Numbered from the stretch's first letter, positions 1 through 7,061 are shown. The stretch is 7,568 nucleotides of DNA from an uncultured Spirochaetaceae bacterium (GCA_902772605.1 CACYBG010000356.1:1-7568), one strand, 5' to 3'. The notes: generated from the sequence alone by a model not told the origin. Numbers and translations: made by a program.

Positions 1-338
1 CATTCAACGCCGTCCGTCACACCGTACTCCGGATGACCCGGGCATACTGAACCGACCTGGCGGAAATTCTTTATGTCGTCCATAGAAACCTTGTAGCCGG
101 CCAAATGGAGGATAGAATACAGAAGCATTGAGCCGTGTCCAGCAGAAAGCACGAACCTGTCCCTGTCAACCCACTTCGAGTCGGCGGGATTGTGCTTCAT
201 TATTTCTCCGTAGAGGACTGATGCAAGCTCAGCGGCACCCAATGGCAAACCAGGGTGACCAGAATTTGCCTTCTGGATGGCATCCATTGAAAGACTTCTA
301 ACAGAAAGCGCAACAGCTTCCAACCCCTTAGAATCCAT
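1..338 (-). CDS. tkt: Transketolase, N-terminal part (cut by window edge)
   Basis: Transketolase moves two-carbon ketol units between sugar phosphates in the non-oxidative pentose phosphate pathway, using thiamine diphosphate and a divalent metal, in the cytoplasm. The visible 112 residues align throughout, from memory, with the N-terminus of bacterial enzymes such as E. coli TktA. Seen are the LSMDAIQKANSGHPG segment with His28, the DRDRFVLSAGHGSM segment with His68, and the PGHPEYG segment with His102; these match the family histidines that contact cofactor and substrate. The start at 338 is supported by a GGGAG ribosome binding site just upstream (bases 345-349 on the plus strand read CTCCC). 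The gene continues beyond position 1, so roughly five sixths of the usual 650-residue or so protein is missing because of the window edge, not a mutation. No convincing promoter was found close upstream. Confidence 0.96.
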   Translation of the reverse strand, partial: MDSKGLEAVALSVRSLSMDAIQKANSGHPGLPLGAAELASVLYGEIMKHNPADSKWVDRDRFVLSAGHGSMLLYSILHLAGYKVSMDDIKNFRQVGSVCPGHPEYGVTDGVE

Positions 339-548
339 AAATCACTCCCATGATAAAAAGTCCGGAAAAACGTTCCGACGTTCGACCGGCTTTTAAGCGC
401 ATCCGCAACGAAATGAAGATGTGCAGAAAATATGCAGGCTTCCGGACGGAAACCTGGGTAAATGAAGGACGCAGAATCAGTGCGAACTCCACCTTACACT
501 TCATGATTCAAAGCCCGTAAATGCAGGTTTTACGGTTAGCACCCAACA

Positions 549-587
549 ACCCTCTTTCGGATTATTCAGTGCTTCCCCAGGCATCGG
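549..587. repeat. Dispersed intergenic repeat, copy 1
   Basis: These 39 bases match 1366-1404 at 32 of 39 positions without a gap, in the same orientation. The shared core is ACCCTCTTTC then GATTATTCAG, followed by TTCC and AGG. Both copies lie upstream of minus-strand genes, here about 210 bases before transketolase. Similarity may continue weakly to the right, where both copies have a CCACCG motif. The function is unknown; it could be a decayed mobile repeat or a shared leader motif. Confidence 0.6.
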
Positions 588-617
588 AAAGGCTTCAATG
601 CATCCACCGTGAAATGG

Positions 618-629
618 GGATGTACATCC
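618..629. promoter_or_regulatory. Perfect 12-base palindrome, possible operator
   Basis: GGATGTACATCC is a perfect two-fold symmetric site in the gap upstream of transketolase. Its size fits a dimeric DNA-binding regulator, but no promoter elements could be placed around it, and one 12-base palindrome in 472 bases may be chance. Confidence 0.2.
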
Positions 630-686
630 AAGCGGAACCCCGGATTAATGAAACTTTATCAAAATCATTGGGATATGGAAACCCCT

Positions 687-718
687 AAAAAAAGAAATTT
701 TAAGCATTGGAAATTTCT
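687..718 (-). terminator. Probable intrinsic terminator of the EIIA gene
   Basis: Read on the minus strand, AGAAATTT pairs perfectly with AAATTTCT across a 10-base loop and runs straight into a T tract (plus-strand A run at 687-693). It lies about 90 bases past the EIIA stop codon. The stem is eight base pairs and AT-rich, so termination may be weak. Confidence 0.5.
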
Positions 719-810
719 AAAGAAAACGCCAGACAACGTTCCGCAGGGAATCCATTAAAAGGCAGTCCCTAAAAACTGAAGTTTCTAGAGGTTCCCAAAA
801 GCGATTCCAA

Positions 811-1308
811 TCAGTCCAGTTTGCCCAGGGCGTGAAGTTCCTTGATTTTCAGCACCAGATTTTCGACGCTCGGCTTAGAATCCAAAAAATGCCTGAATTC
901 GACGCAGTGGACAAGCTTAGCCAGGTCGGAAAGTGCATCCTGATGAATCTGGGTGACTTTGGTGAGCATTATGAACATTACGGAAACTCGGCTTCCGTCA
1001 GGAGATGACATTTCTATCGGAGTTTTCGGATAGCAGACTATGATTTTCTGTTCGCTTTCGTTTTTAAGTATCGATTTTCTTGGGTGAGGAATGGCAAATC
1101 CGTGGCCGACCGCCGTACTGAGGATTTTTTCCCTTTCTGAAAGCTCCATCCTGAACGATTCCCTTGTAACTCCCTCAGGCATTTCTATGGACTCAGACAG
1201 GAATCCAAAGATTTCATCCGCAGTGGATCCCTCGACATCAGCTACAACGCCGCCGCTCAGAATCAGATTGCACAGGACATCAAACCTGTCACCACTTCCA
1301 TTAAACAT
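811..1308 (-). CDS. PTS EIIA domain protein (fructose / PtsN type)
   Basis: A 165-residue single-domain EIIA of the fructose/mannitol/PtsN family, a cytoplasmic phosphocarrier that takes phosphate from HPr on a histidine. The active-site signature is seen as REKILSTAVGHGFAIPHPR around residues 59-77, with His75 the expected phosphorylated residue and His69 just before it; Pro76 replaces the more usual Gly. A second conserved histidine region, IHQDALSDLAKL, follows at 121-132. Length fits a stand-alone EIIA. The start is set by a GGAGG ribosome binding site five bases before the ATG (CCTCC at 1314-1318). No EIIB, EIIC, EI or HPr gene is adjacent. In Treponema, EIIA, HPr and HPr kinase are known without sugar permeases, so a regulatory role is likelier than transport; that is inference. 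It may be co-transcribed with the gene upstream at 1457-2962, 148 bases away. Whether it is a true PtsN orthologue cannot be decided here. Confidence 0.88.
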   Translation of the reverse strand: MFNGSGDRFDVLCNLILSGGVVADVEGSTADEIFGFLSESIEMPEGVTRESFRMELSEREKILSTAVGHGFAIPHPRKSILKNESEQKIIVCYPKTPIEMSSPDGSRVSVMFIMLTKVTQIHQDALSDLAKLVHCVEFRHFLDSKPSVENLVLKIKELHALGKLD

Positions 1309-1365
1309 AAAATCCTCCGTATCACGAAAATCCCGCCAACCTGATCATCTGCCGTCAACGGTAAA

Positions 1366-1404
1366 ACCCTCTTTCCGATTATTCAGCGTTTCCTTAGGTT
1401 TCGG
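1366..1404. repeat. Dispersed intergenic repeat, copy 2
   Basis: This is the partner of 549-587, with 32 of 39 bases identical in the same orientation. It sits in the 148-base gap between the 501-residue gene and the EIIA gene, about 58 bases before the EIIA start. A more diverged relative may lie at 6941-6951 in the leader of the 632-residue gene, where ACCCT and ATTCC recur. Confidence 0.6.
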
Positions 1405-1456
1405 GACTTCCACCGAATTTCCATCCGCTTGTCCGACGGGGCATCAACATGAAGGT

Positions 1457-2962
1457 TCAGGTGTTGGAGCCTCTCTTCATCTTCTTTGCATCAAGCTTTT
1501 CAGACGGAGCAACCCTCACGACCTTGAAGCGGCTCACCCTCTGCTGTTCAAGCGCCAACTCAAGCACGTCCTTGATGTCATCGAAATTCCACCTCATGCC
1601 GTCCATCGACATAAGTATGGCCTCCGAATCGCGCTCCACGGCATCAACATCATCCAGCGAAGTAAGAATCCTGAAAAGATGTCCGCACAGCTGGGTAAGT
1701 ATGACAAGTTCCTGTTGCGGCAGGTCCTTTTGATTGCAGGATGCCGAGTCGATTTTGTACACCAGGGTGCTGACGTCCGAATAAAGTTCCAGCGCACCCT
1801 TCCTGATTTCACCGGTGATTCTGTCGGCAAACCAGTTGTAGCCCCGCTTTATCGCAACGTAGCTGTCCTTGAGCATCTCGAGTATAAAATTTTTTTCGTC
1901 TTTGTGGAATACATAATCCTCAGGATAAATCCTGTCCAACAGAGCGTCAAAATCCACGTCGCCCCTGTAAATCATGTCGGTTATGTACTGGACGAGTATT
2001 TCCTTCGGGATAGAAAAGGAGAGGTCCACCGATTTTTCCCTGTCCCCCACTCCCTGACTGTTCCATTTTCCGACTGACGGAACATCCTCGCCCTTGAACC
2101 AGAGCCTTGTTTCCACACCGAAATGCTCTACGGCAACCTTGCTCGCATATCCGTTGAGGTATTCCTCTACTGAACCGCACATGGAAAAGCAGAGATCGTT
2201 CACATGCTCGAAAAACACGTTTGCAAGCTGTTCCTCAATGGAGTCGCAGGGTCCGAAGCGGTCGAAGCTTTCAAGCAGTGCCGACTCAAGTTTTTCATAC
2301 CAGAGGATTTTTGCACTTCCGTCAATTCCGCGGTTGAACCTGTTCTTTCCGTCCCGAACCACAAGTACGCTTATGATTCCTGCATCCCAGTTTGAAACCG
2401 AGCACATTATCCTGTCGCCAAGCTGCATCCCATACTTGTTTATGAGTATGTCCATGTCCAGTCCCGTCAGGTTGACCTTGTTCGGAAGATCGAATTCCCG
2501 TGACATCATGTCCAGATTCCTGTTGGCAGGATCAGATGCTATGTACTGGGGGGCATATTCCTCGCCGTAAAGCTGAAACATATCGATTGCAGTGTCGCAG
2601 TCAAAGGTTCCGACTTTCTTGGGCAGACGGTTTCCATCTATATAGAAGTGCATGGCGGACGAAACCATTTCGCTGTCTACAAAAGGCATGCACCTTGACC
2701 CCGGTACAAGGACTCCCTGTTCGAATTCCTGGGCCGTGGGACGTATGCTGAAAATCTCACCCGTAAACGCTCCTGCCCTGGTGATGTACGAACCGTCCTC
2801 AAGGGCAAATACGAAGGGGTTGTCATCCAGATAGATGTGACATTCCTGTGCAGACACCTTGACGCCCACCATGGAGAAAAACTTCACCAGATCGCGGACC
2901 GTAAACTTGTCCTCAAAGGTTCTGAGAAATCGTGATACTATCTTTCGTGAATCCTGTTTCAT
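1457..2962 (-). CDS. Uncharacterised 501-residue cytoplasmic protein
   Basis: I do not recognise the family. The 501-residue product has no signal peptide or membrane segment, is rich in Asp and Glu, and looks soluble and cytoplasmic. Residues 4-70 look like a small helical domain ending in a beta wing: helices around 5-32, then YLDDNPFVFALEDGSYITRA at 44-63. This recalls winged-helix domains of the HARE / RNA polymerase delta type, but that is a guess from pattern. Residues 160-205 hold a beta-rich stretch around GDRIMCSVSNWDAG (182-195). The part from about 240 to 475 is mostly helical, and the tail (484-501) is Lys-rich. The ATG at 2962 is preceded directly by an in-frame TAG, so it cannot start further upstream. 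No ribosome binding site is present at normal spacing, and a candidate -10 lies so close that the transcript may be leaderless. It is divergent from rny and lies upstream of the EIIA gene on the same strand. The reading frame is intact and much longer than chance would allow. Confidence 0.85.
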   Translation of the reverse strand: MKQDSRKIVSRFLRTFEDKFTVRDLVKFFSMVGVKVSAQECHIYLDDNPFVFALEDGSYITRAGAFTGEIFSIRPTAQEFEQGVLVPGSRCMPFVDSEMVSSAMHFYIDGNRLPKKVGTFDCDTAIDMFQLYGEEYAPQYIASDPANRNLDMMSREFDLPNKVNLTGLDMDILINKYGMQLGDRIMCSVSNWDAGIISVLVVRDGKNRFNRGIDGSAKILWYEKLESALLESFDRFGPCDSIEEQLANVFFEHVNDLCFSMCGSVEEYLNGYASKVAVEHFGVETRLWFKGEDVPSVGKWNSQGVGDREKSVDLSFSIPKEILVQYITDMIYRGDVDFDALLDRIYPEDYVFHKDEKNFILEMLKDSYVAIKRGYNWFADRITGEIRKGALELYSDVSTLVYKIDSASCNQKDLPQQELVILTQLCGHLFRILTSLDDVDAVERDSEAILMSMDGMRWNFDDIKDVLELALEQQRVSRFKVVRVAPSEKLDAKKMKRGSNT

Positions 2963-2971
2963 CTAGATACA

Positions 2972-3000
2972 AAGATAACTTAAAAATCTCCATTTGAAAA
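2972..3000 (-). promoter_or_regulatory. Candidate promoter for the 501-residue gene
   Basis: On the minus strand TTTTCA (2995-3000) and TATCTT (2972-2977) are separated by 17 bases, each matching the sigma-70 consensus at four of six positions. Initiation about seven bases on would fall at 2963-2964, one or two bases before the ATG. Both boxes are weak. Confidence 0.3.
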
Positions 3001-3007
3001 TAGGAAA

Positions 3008-3022
3008 CCAATAGAAAATTGG
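3008..3022. other. Small hairpin in the divergent rny promoter region
   Basis: CCAAT (3008-3012) pairs with ATTGG (3018-3022) over a five-base loop; flanking AAA and TTT can extend the stem with a two-base bulge. It lies upstream of both divergent promoters. It could be an operator, or chance in AT-rich DNA. Confidence 0.2.
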
Positions 3023-3106
3023 AGTTTTTGGAAGAATTGTTCATCCGAAAAGCCGTCCAAAACGAAAAAAAAAGCAATTACTTTATGGAAATGAATTGAT
3101 AGGGGT

Positions 3107-3135
3107 TTGACATTACAGCCCTAATAATTTACATT
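3107..3135 (+). promoter_or_regulatory. Promoter of rny
   Basis: A perfect -35 box TTGACA (3107-3112) is followed after 17 bases by TACATT (3130-3135), four of six to the -10 consensus. TATAAG at 3135-3140 is an alternative -10 but its spacing (22) is too long. Transcription should start near 3142, giving a leader of about 30 bases that contains the GGAG ribosome binding site at 3161-3164. Confidence 0.65.
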
Positions 3136-3171
3136 ATAAGTGAATAATTCTACAATCATTGGAGAAAAAAA

Positions 3172-4704
3172 ATGTTGCAGACAATTTTGTACATCGTTCT
3201 CCCCGTTGCAGGAATTGTTCTTGGATGGACTATTCGCTGGGTTTATGCCCGATTTCAACTTTCCGCTGCGGAACAAAAAGCCGAGCGCGTTAAACAGGAT
3301 GCCATAAAAGAAGCCGAAGCCTACCGAAAGGAAGCTCAGCTCCAAGCAAAAGAACAACTCATTCAGGACAGGAACCAGCAAGAACGGGAGAACCGTGAAC
3401 GACGCAAGGAACTTCAAACCTATGAAAACCGCGTAAACAAAAAGGAGGAGCTTCTTGACCAGAGAAGTCTGGAGATTGACAAGAAAGAAAAGGAATTTTC
3501 AAGCCTTGCCGCCCAGATGGAGAAGCGCGAAGGGGAACTGAACCAGAAGGAAGCAACCCTCAGGACGGAACTCGAGCGCATTTCCGGACTTACGCAGGAA
3601 GAAGCAAAGGCTCTGATAATCCAGAACCTTGAGAACGAAGCCCGCCACGATGCCCAGGCCATGATCAACAAGATTGACCAGGAAGCACAGTTGACGGCGG
3701 AAAAGAAGGCTCAGGAAGTTCTTGTAACGACAATCCAGAGGCTTGCCACGGAAACGACCAGTGAAATAGCGGTCGCAACCGTATCTCTGCCTAGCGACGA
3801 GATGAAGGGAAGGATCATCGGACGCGAAGGAAGAAACATCCGCGCGCTCGAAACGTTGACCGGAGTGGACATCATCATTGACGACACACCGGAAGCCGTT
3901 GTCATAAGCTGTTTCGACCCGGTACGCAAGGAAATTGCAAGGGAAGCTCTCGAAAGGCTGATTACGGACGGAAGAATCCATCCGGCAAGAATCGAGGAAG
4001 TCGTTCAGAAGGTCACCAGGGAGGTTCAGCAGAAGATTTACGAGGAAGGCGAAAAGGTCCTCTTCGACCTGGGAATCCACAACATGGGCCAGGATGCAAT
4101 CAAGGCACTCGGACGCCTTTACTTCCGCACGAGTTATGGACAGAACGTCCTTACCCACTCAAAGGAAGTTGCAGAACTTGCGAGCATGATTGCCGCTGAA
4201 GTCGGTGCAAACAGGGATCTGGCAAAAAGGGCCGCACTGCTCCACGACATCGGAAAGGGAGCGGAAACGGACAGCGACCAGAACCACGCAGAAGTCGGTG
4301 CAGAAATGGTCAGGAAGATGGGCGAAGATCCAAGGGTCGTCAATGCCGTTGCAGCACACCACAACGATGTGGAACCGCAGACGGTCGAAGCCATCATCGT
4401 CCAGATTGCCGATGCCATAAGCGCGGCTCGTCCAGGTGCAAGACGGGAAACTGTAGACAACTACGTAAAGCGTCTTGAAAACCTTGAAGAGATTGCAAAG
4501 AAGTTCCAGGGTGTAGAGCAGGCATATGCAATACAGGCTGGACGCGAACTCCGAATACTGGTCAACAACGAGAAGATTCCCGACGATCAGGTTAAGGAGC
4601 TTGCAAAAGACATTGCAAAACAGATTGAAAGCGATTTGAGGTATCCGGGAAGAATCAAGATAACGATGATCCGTGAAACAAGAATCGTAGAATACGCAAG
4701 ATAA
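3172..4704 (+). CDS. rny: Ribonuclease Y (membrane-anchored endoribonuclease)
   Basis: RNase Y is a membrane-bound endoribonuclease that starts mRNA decay and processing. The 510-residue product is full length for the family and has all its parts in order. An N-terminal membrane anchor spans about residues 4-24. A long charged coiled coil rich in Glu, Lys, Gln and Arg covers about 32-185. A KH RNA-binding domain follows at about 203-270, with its GxxG-type loop in GRIIGREGRNIR (213-224). The HD phosphohydrolase domain covers about 323-420, with the HDIGK motif at 358-362 (His358 and Asp359 as metal ligands), His396 and His397, and Asp414 in QIADAIS. The family C-terminal domain ends in IKITMIRETRIVEYA. 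The start has GGAG seven bases upstream and puts the membrane anchor at the N-terminus as expected. It appears to be a single-gene unit with its own promoter and a strong terminator. No key residue is missing. Confidence 0.98.
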   Translation: MLQTILYIVLPVAGIVLGWTIRWVYARFQLSAAEQKAERVKQDAIKEAEAYRKEAQLQAKEQLIQDRNQQERENRERRKELQTYENRVNKKEELLDQRSLEIDKKEKEFSSLAAQMEKREGELNQKEATLRTELERISGLTQEEAKALIIQNLENEARHDAQAMINKIDQEAQLTAEKKAQEVLVTTIQRLATETTSEIAVATVSLPSDEMKGRIIGREGRNIRALETLTGVDIIIDDTPEAVVISCFDPVRKEIAREALERLITDGRIHPARIEEVVQKVTREVQQKIYEEGEKVLFDLGIHNMGQDAIKALGRLYFRTSYGQNVLTHSKEVAELASMIAAEVGANRDLAKRAALLHDIGKGAETDSDQNHAEVGAEMVRKMGEDPRVVNAVAAHHNDVEPQTVEAIIVQIADAISAARPGARRETVDNYVKRLENLEEIAKKFQGVEQAYAIQAGRELRILVNNEKIPDDQVKELAKDIAKQIESDLRYPGRIKITMIRETRIVEYAR

Positions 4705-4719
4705 GCCAAAAGGCTACAT

Positions 4720-4755
4720 AACAGCCCTGATGAAAATTGTCGGGGCTGTTTTTTT
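4720..4755 (+). terminator. Intrinsic terminator of rny
   Basis: AACAGCCCTGA (4720-4730) pairs with TCGGGGCTGTT (4740-4750) with one G-T pair across a nine-base loop, and a run of seven T (4749-4755) follows. It starts 16 bases after the rny stop codon. Stem strength and T run make this a good terminator. Confidence 0.92.
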
Positions 4756-4823
4756 ATGCATTTTTTTCTGCCGATTCACCCGACAATCGCCACCAAAAAC
4801 AAGTTCAATTTATCCCCAGACAT

Positions 4824-4852
4824 AAAAAAGGCCGCACCGTAATGATGCAGCC
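4824..4852 (-). terminator. Intrinsic terminator of the convergent 632-residue gene
   Basis: On the minus strand GGCTGCA (4846-4852) pairs with TGCGGCC (4830-4836), one G-T pair included, over a nine-base loop, and six T follow (A run 4824-4829 on the plus strand). It lies about 65 bases beyond the stop codon at 4917. A smaller hairpin (CCCGT with ACGGG) lies between them and lacks a T run. Confidence 0.85.
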
Positions 4853-4916
4853 ATCCATCGGGTAAATGCCCCACCCCGTCAAAACAACGGGATATCAGAA
4901 ACTACAGGCAGACAGA

Positions 4917-6815
4917 TCAGAACAGGACCTCCATTCCAACCGTTGCCTTGAGAATGTTTTCAAGATCAGAAGTACAATATGTTGAAAGCGATGTCAGGAA
5001 TGCAACGTTGCTGTTAGGGCTTGCTATTTCCATTGAAACGCCAAGTCCTCCCGCACCCTTGTTGAACATGAGACCGCCTTCTCCATAAAGGCTCAACCTG
5101 AATGAAGGTCCAAAACTCCAGCACCATCCAGCGACTCCTGTGAAAACCAATCCGCCGAAATCTTCTGGAATCAGAATGTCTGAACCGTCATAGTAGCAAA
5201 AAAGATCCGGTCCCAATTCTGCGTTCAAGCCCATGAAAAAGTGGTCGGTGATTCCGAACGAAAGCGAATATCCAAGCGTAGCAGTTACGTTTTCACCGCT
5301 CATGTAGGCGTTCAAAGTTCCCGGGAGTGCATAAAGTATGGCTCCGTATGAAGTCCTTCCAGTCTGAAGCTTTGATTTCCTGGCGGAAAAACTCAGATCG
5401 GTTGATGCAGGGACATTCTTTGCATCTTCATACTTTGGAAGCTTCTTCTCCCCGGTCTTACCGGAGTCTATCGATTTTGAACCGTCTGCAGATTCAGTTC
5501 CGTTTTTCTTATCGGCTGAACCATTCGGAACGTACAAGTCTTCATAACGCCTTGATCCATTGGTACGGACATTTTCTTCGTCCTGTTTTTTAGTCGGAAG
5601 TCCGTCGTTTTCCAGCCAGTTCTTCGGCTCAGATTTCCTCAGCTGACGTTTTTTGTCTGATGCAGAGGAACCGTCAAAGGCCTTTTCCGATGAATCCGTC
5701 CTGTTCAAAAGACCGCTGATGTCAACGTCAATCTCAGGATACGCCTGATAGGTGACAGCAGACTTGTTGTATCTGAAGCTGCGGACGGTCTTTCCCGTAA
5801 CGACGTTTTTCAAGCTGATTGCATTGATTGTGAAAACGTATGACGAAGGATCGCGACCCGCCTTTACGCTTCCAGAAACCTCAGCCTCTATGAATCCGAC
5901 TCCATCCTCGAATGCGGCATTGAAAACCTCGACTGAATCAAGGAAATTCTCATACGCCTCAAGATCAGCCTCGTAGTTTGTACTGCGGATTGAAGGAACG
6001 GACGGAATTTTCTTTCCTGAAATGTCGGAATATGTCAAAAGTCCCGTATATGAGACGATCTTCTTACCGTCGATTTCATAGCTGATTTCATACGGCCACC
6101 CTTCGCTTCCGGCATTATCCCTTGAACCGGAAGAATATCCGCTTCGACCGCTGAATTTTCCGACTTTCAGGCTGATTCCGCTTTTCTGGGATGAATTTTC
6201 GGTAAAGTCTTTGCTTTCTAGGCTTCGGATCTTATCGGCCACATTTCTTCTCAAGGATTCGGCTTTCCTTACCGATTCGGCATCAGGAGCACCGGCATTC
6301 AAAAGCCCCTCGTACTTCTTCCGAATCATTTCAATGTCGTTTTCAAGCCTTTCCTGTCCGCGTGCATTCAGGCTTCCGTCAGGATTTACTTCAGCAGCGC
6401 GTGGAGTCCTGCGCATCCTTTCGCTGATTTCATCGCCCATACGTTCATTGATCTGACGAACCTTTTCACCGTCCGAATCAACCTCAAGCAGCGAAACGAT
6501 TTCCTGCTTCATCGATTCAATTTCGGCAATCCTGTCTGCAACGGAATCTGAATATGAACGGGAACCAAGAATGGAATCTGTCTTTTCATACAGGGCGTCA
6601 AGGAGATCCTGCACCCTCAAATCGTCGGCGGAAGACTGCTCATCCTCTTCGTACCAATCGACATCGTCAGAATATCCGTACGAATCGGCAAAAAGCGAAT
6701 CCTCACCCTCAAAATAATCTGCCGGCAATGAAAAAGCCGCAGCCGAAATGATGCCGGCCATACCGATGCAGATAAGTTTCTTATGGAAAGAACCGTCTTT
6801 TTTGAATAAAACCAT
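4917..6815 (-). CDS. Exported protein: coiled coil plus C-terminal beta-barrel-like domain
   Basis: I do not recognise this 632-residue protein, but its layout is clear. Residues 1-32 form a Sec signal peptide: a basic front (Lys5, Lys6, Lys12, Lys13), the hydrophobic stretch LICIGMAGIISAAAFSL, and plausible cleavage after Ala27 or Ala32. The next 35 residues are very acidic. Residues about 66-205 are charged and helical, probably coiled coil, broken around TPRAAEVNPDGSLNARG (137-153). A globular, beta-rich part covers about 238-370. Residues 372-470 are a low-complexity linker of Ser, Lys, Asp, Gly and Glu. The last 150 residues alternate hydrophobic and polar residues with many Gly and aromatics and end in Phe632, as outer-membrane beta-barrels do. 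An outer-membrane or periplasm-to-outer-membrane role is inferred. The frame is open as far as an ATG at 7028, but the start at 6815 has a GGAGG site at ideal spacing and places the signal peptide correctly. It stands alone, convergent with rny. Confidence 0.85.
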   Translation of the reverse strand: MVLFKKDGSFHKKLICIGMAGIISAAAFSLPADYFEGEDSLFADSYGYSDDVDWYEEDEQSSADDLRVQDLLDALYEKTDSILGSRSYSDSVADRIAEIESMKQEIVSLLEVDSDGEKVRQINERMGDEISERMRRTPRAAEVNPDGSLNARGQERLENDIEMIRKKYEGLLNAGAPDAESVRKAESLRRNVADKIRSLESKDFTENSSQKSGISLKVGKFSGRSGYSSGSRDNAGSEGWPYEISYEIDGKKIVSYTGLLTYSDISGKKIPSVPSIRSTNYEADLEAYENFLDSVEVFNAAFEDGVGFIEAEVSGSVKAGRDPSSYVFTINAISLKNVVTGKTVRSFRYNKSAVTYQAYPEIDVDISGLLNRTDSSEKAFDGSSASDKKRQLRKSEPKNWLENDGLPTKKQDEENVRTNGSRRYEDLYVPNGSADKKNGTESADGSKSIDSGKTGEKKLPKYEDAKNVPASTDLSFSARKSKLQTGRTSYGAILYALPGTLNAYMSGENVTATLGYSLSFGITDHFFMGLNAELGPDLFCYYDGSDILIPEDFGGLVFTGVAGWCWSFGPSFRLSLYGEGGLMFNKGAGGLGVSMEIASPNSNVAFLTSLSTYCTSDLENILKATVGMEVLF

Positions 6816-7026
6816 ATTATCCTCCATAATTTCACAGTCGAATGACGTTCTACGAAATCCATGCCATGCACGTACGTAAATCCAAATCCATCCGCTAAAC
6901 CCCATGCAGGGCTTACAACTGTTTACTTCGGTCGGGAAAACACCCTTATTCCTTAACAATGATAGTCCATTTTCGTTACACGGTAGGCAGCGAAATGTAA
7001 AACCAAAGCCAGAAAAAGGCACATTC
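6816..7026 (-). other. Long predicted 5' leader of the 632-residue gene
   Basis: If transcription starts from the candidate promoter at 7033-7061, about 210 bases precede the start codon. The stretch has no stop in the gene's frame as far as 7028, but its translation (many Cys, Trp, Phe and Gly) is unlike the rest of the protein. It contains ACCCTTATTCC (6941-6951), resembling the dispersed repeat at 549 and 1366, a CATGCAGGGCTT motif (6903-6914) akin to those at 432 and 521, and a small CGTACG palindrome (6871-6876). I recognise no known riboswitch. Confidence 0.35.
6821..6825 (-). promoter_or_regulatory. Ribosome binding site that fixes the start at 6815
   Basis: GGAGG on the minus strand lies five bases before the ATG at 6815. 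This decides against the in-frame ATGs at 6827, which overlaps the site, and 7028, which would add 71 residues ahead of the signal peptide. Confidence 0.85.
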
Positions 7027-7032
7027 ACATAA

Positions 7033-7061
7033 AGATTAACATTCTTTTCAAGCTAAATCAA
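7033..7061 (-). promoter_or_regulatory. Candidate promoter for the 632-residue gene
   Basis: On the minus strand TTGATT (7056-7061) and TAATCT (7033-7038) are 17 bases apart, with TG one base before the -10 as in extended -10 promoters. Initiation would fall near 7026. A CACTG/CAGTG inverted repeat (7069-7073 and 7080-7084) lies just upstream and could be a regulator site. The -10 is only a partial match. Confidence 0.4.

Larger units (their letters stand above)
339..810. other. Intergenic spacer with diverged repeats, no gene
   Basis: This 472-base stretch lies between the EIIA stop and the transketolase start, both on the minus strand. I see no open reading frame with a ribosome binding site. 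It contains one clear copy of a dispersed repeat (549-587), a perfect 12-base palindrome (618-629) and an AT-rich minus-strand terminator (687-718). A further hairpin-like motif on the minus strand (CGGAA at 373-377 pairing with TTCCG at 363-367, followed by a short T run) sits just before the transketolase ribosome binding site. Two ATGCAGG motifs (432-438 and 521-527) each lie at the same distance from a CAGTG motif (478-482 and 567-571), which hints at older, decayed repeat copies. The transketolase promoter presumably lies here but I could not place it. Confidence 0.6.

Noticed and set aside
432..571. Possible tandem 51-base repeat (432-482 and 521-571)
   Set aside because: Both begin with ATGCAGG and end with CAGTG at equal spacing, but the middle parts do not align well enough to call a repeat.
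1091..2077. Plus-strand reading frame of 328 residues
   Set aside because: It runs antisense across the EIIA gene, the spacer and much of the 501-residue gene, and shows no family motif. Its only GAGG lies one base from the ATG, too close to work.
3499..4158. Minus-strand reading frame of 219 residues
   Set aside because: It lies wholly inside rny, whose protein is an unambiguous family match, and has no recognisable domain.
6816..7028. N-terminal extension of the exported protein to an ATG at 7028 (703 residues)
   Set aside because: The added 71 residues have odd composition, no ribosome binding site supports that start, and the signal peptide would no longer be N-terminal. The 6815 start has a GGAGG site at ideal spacing.
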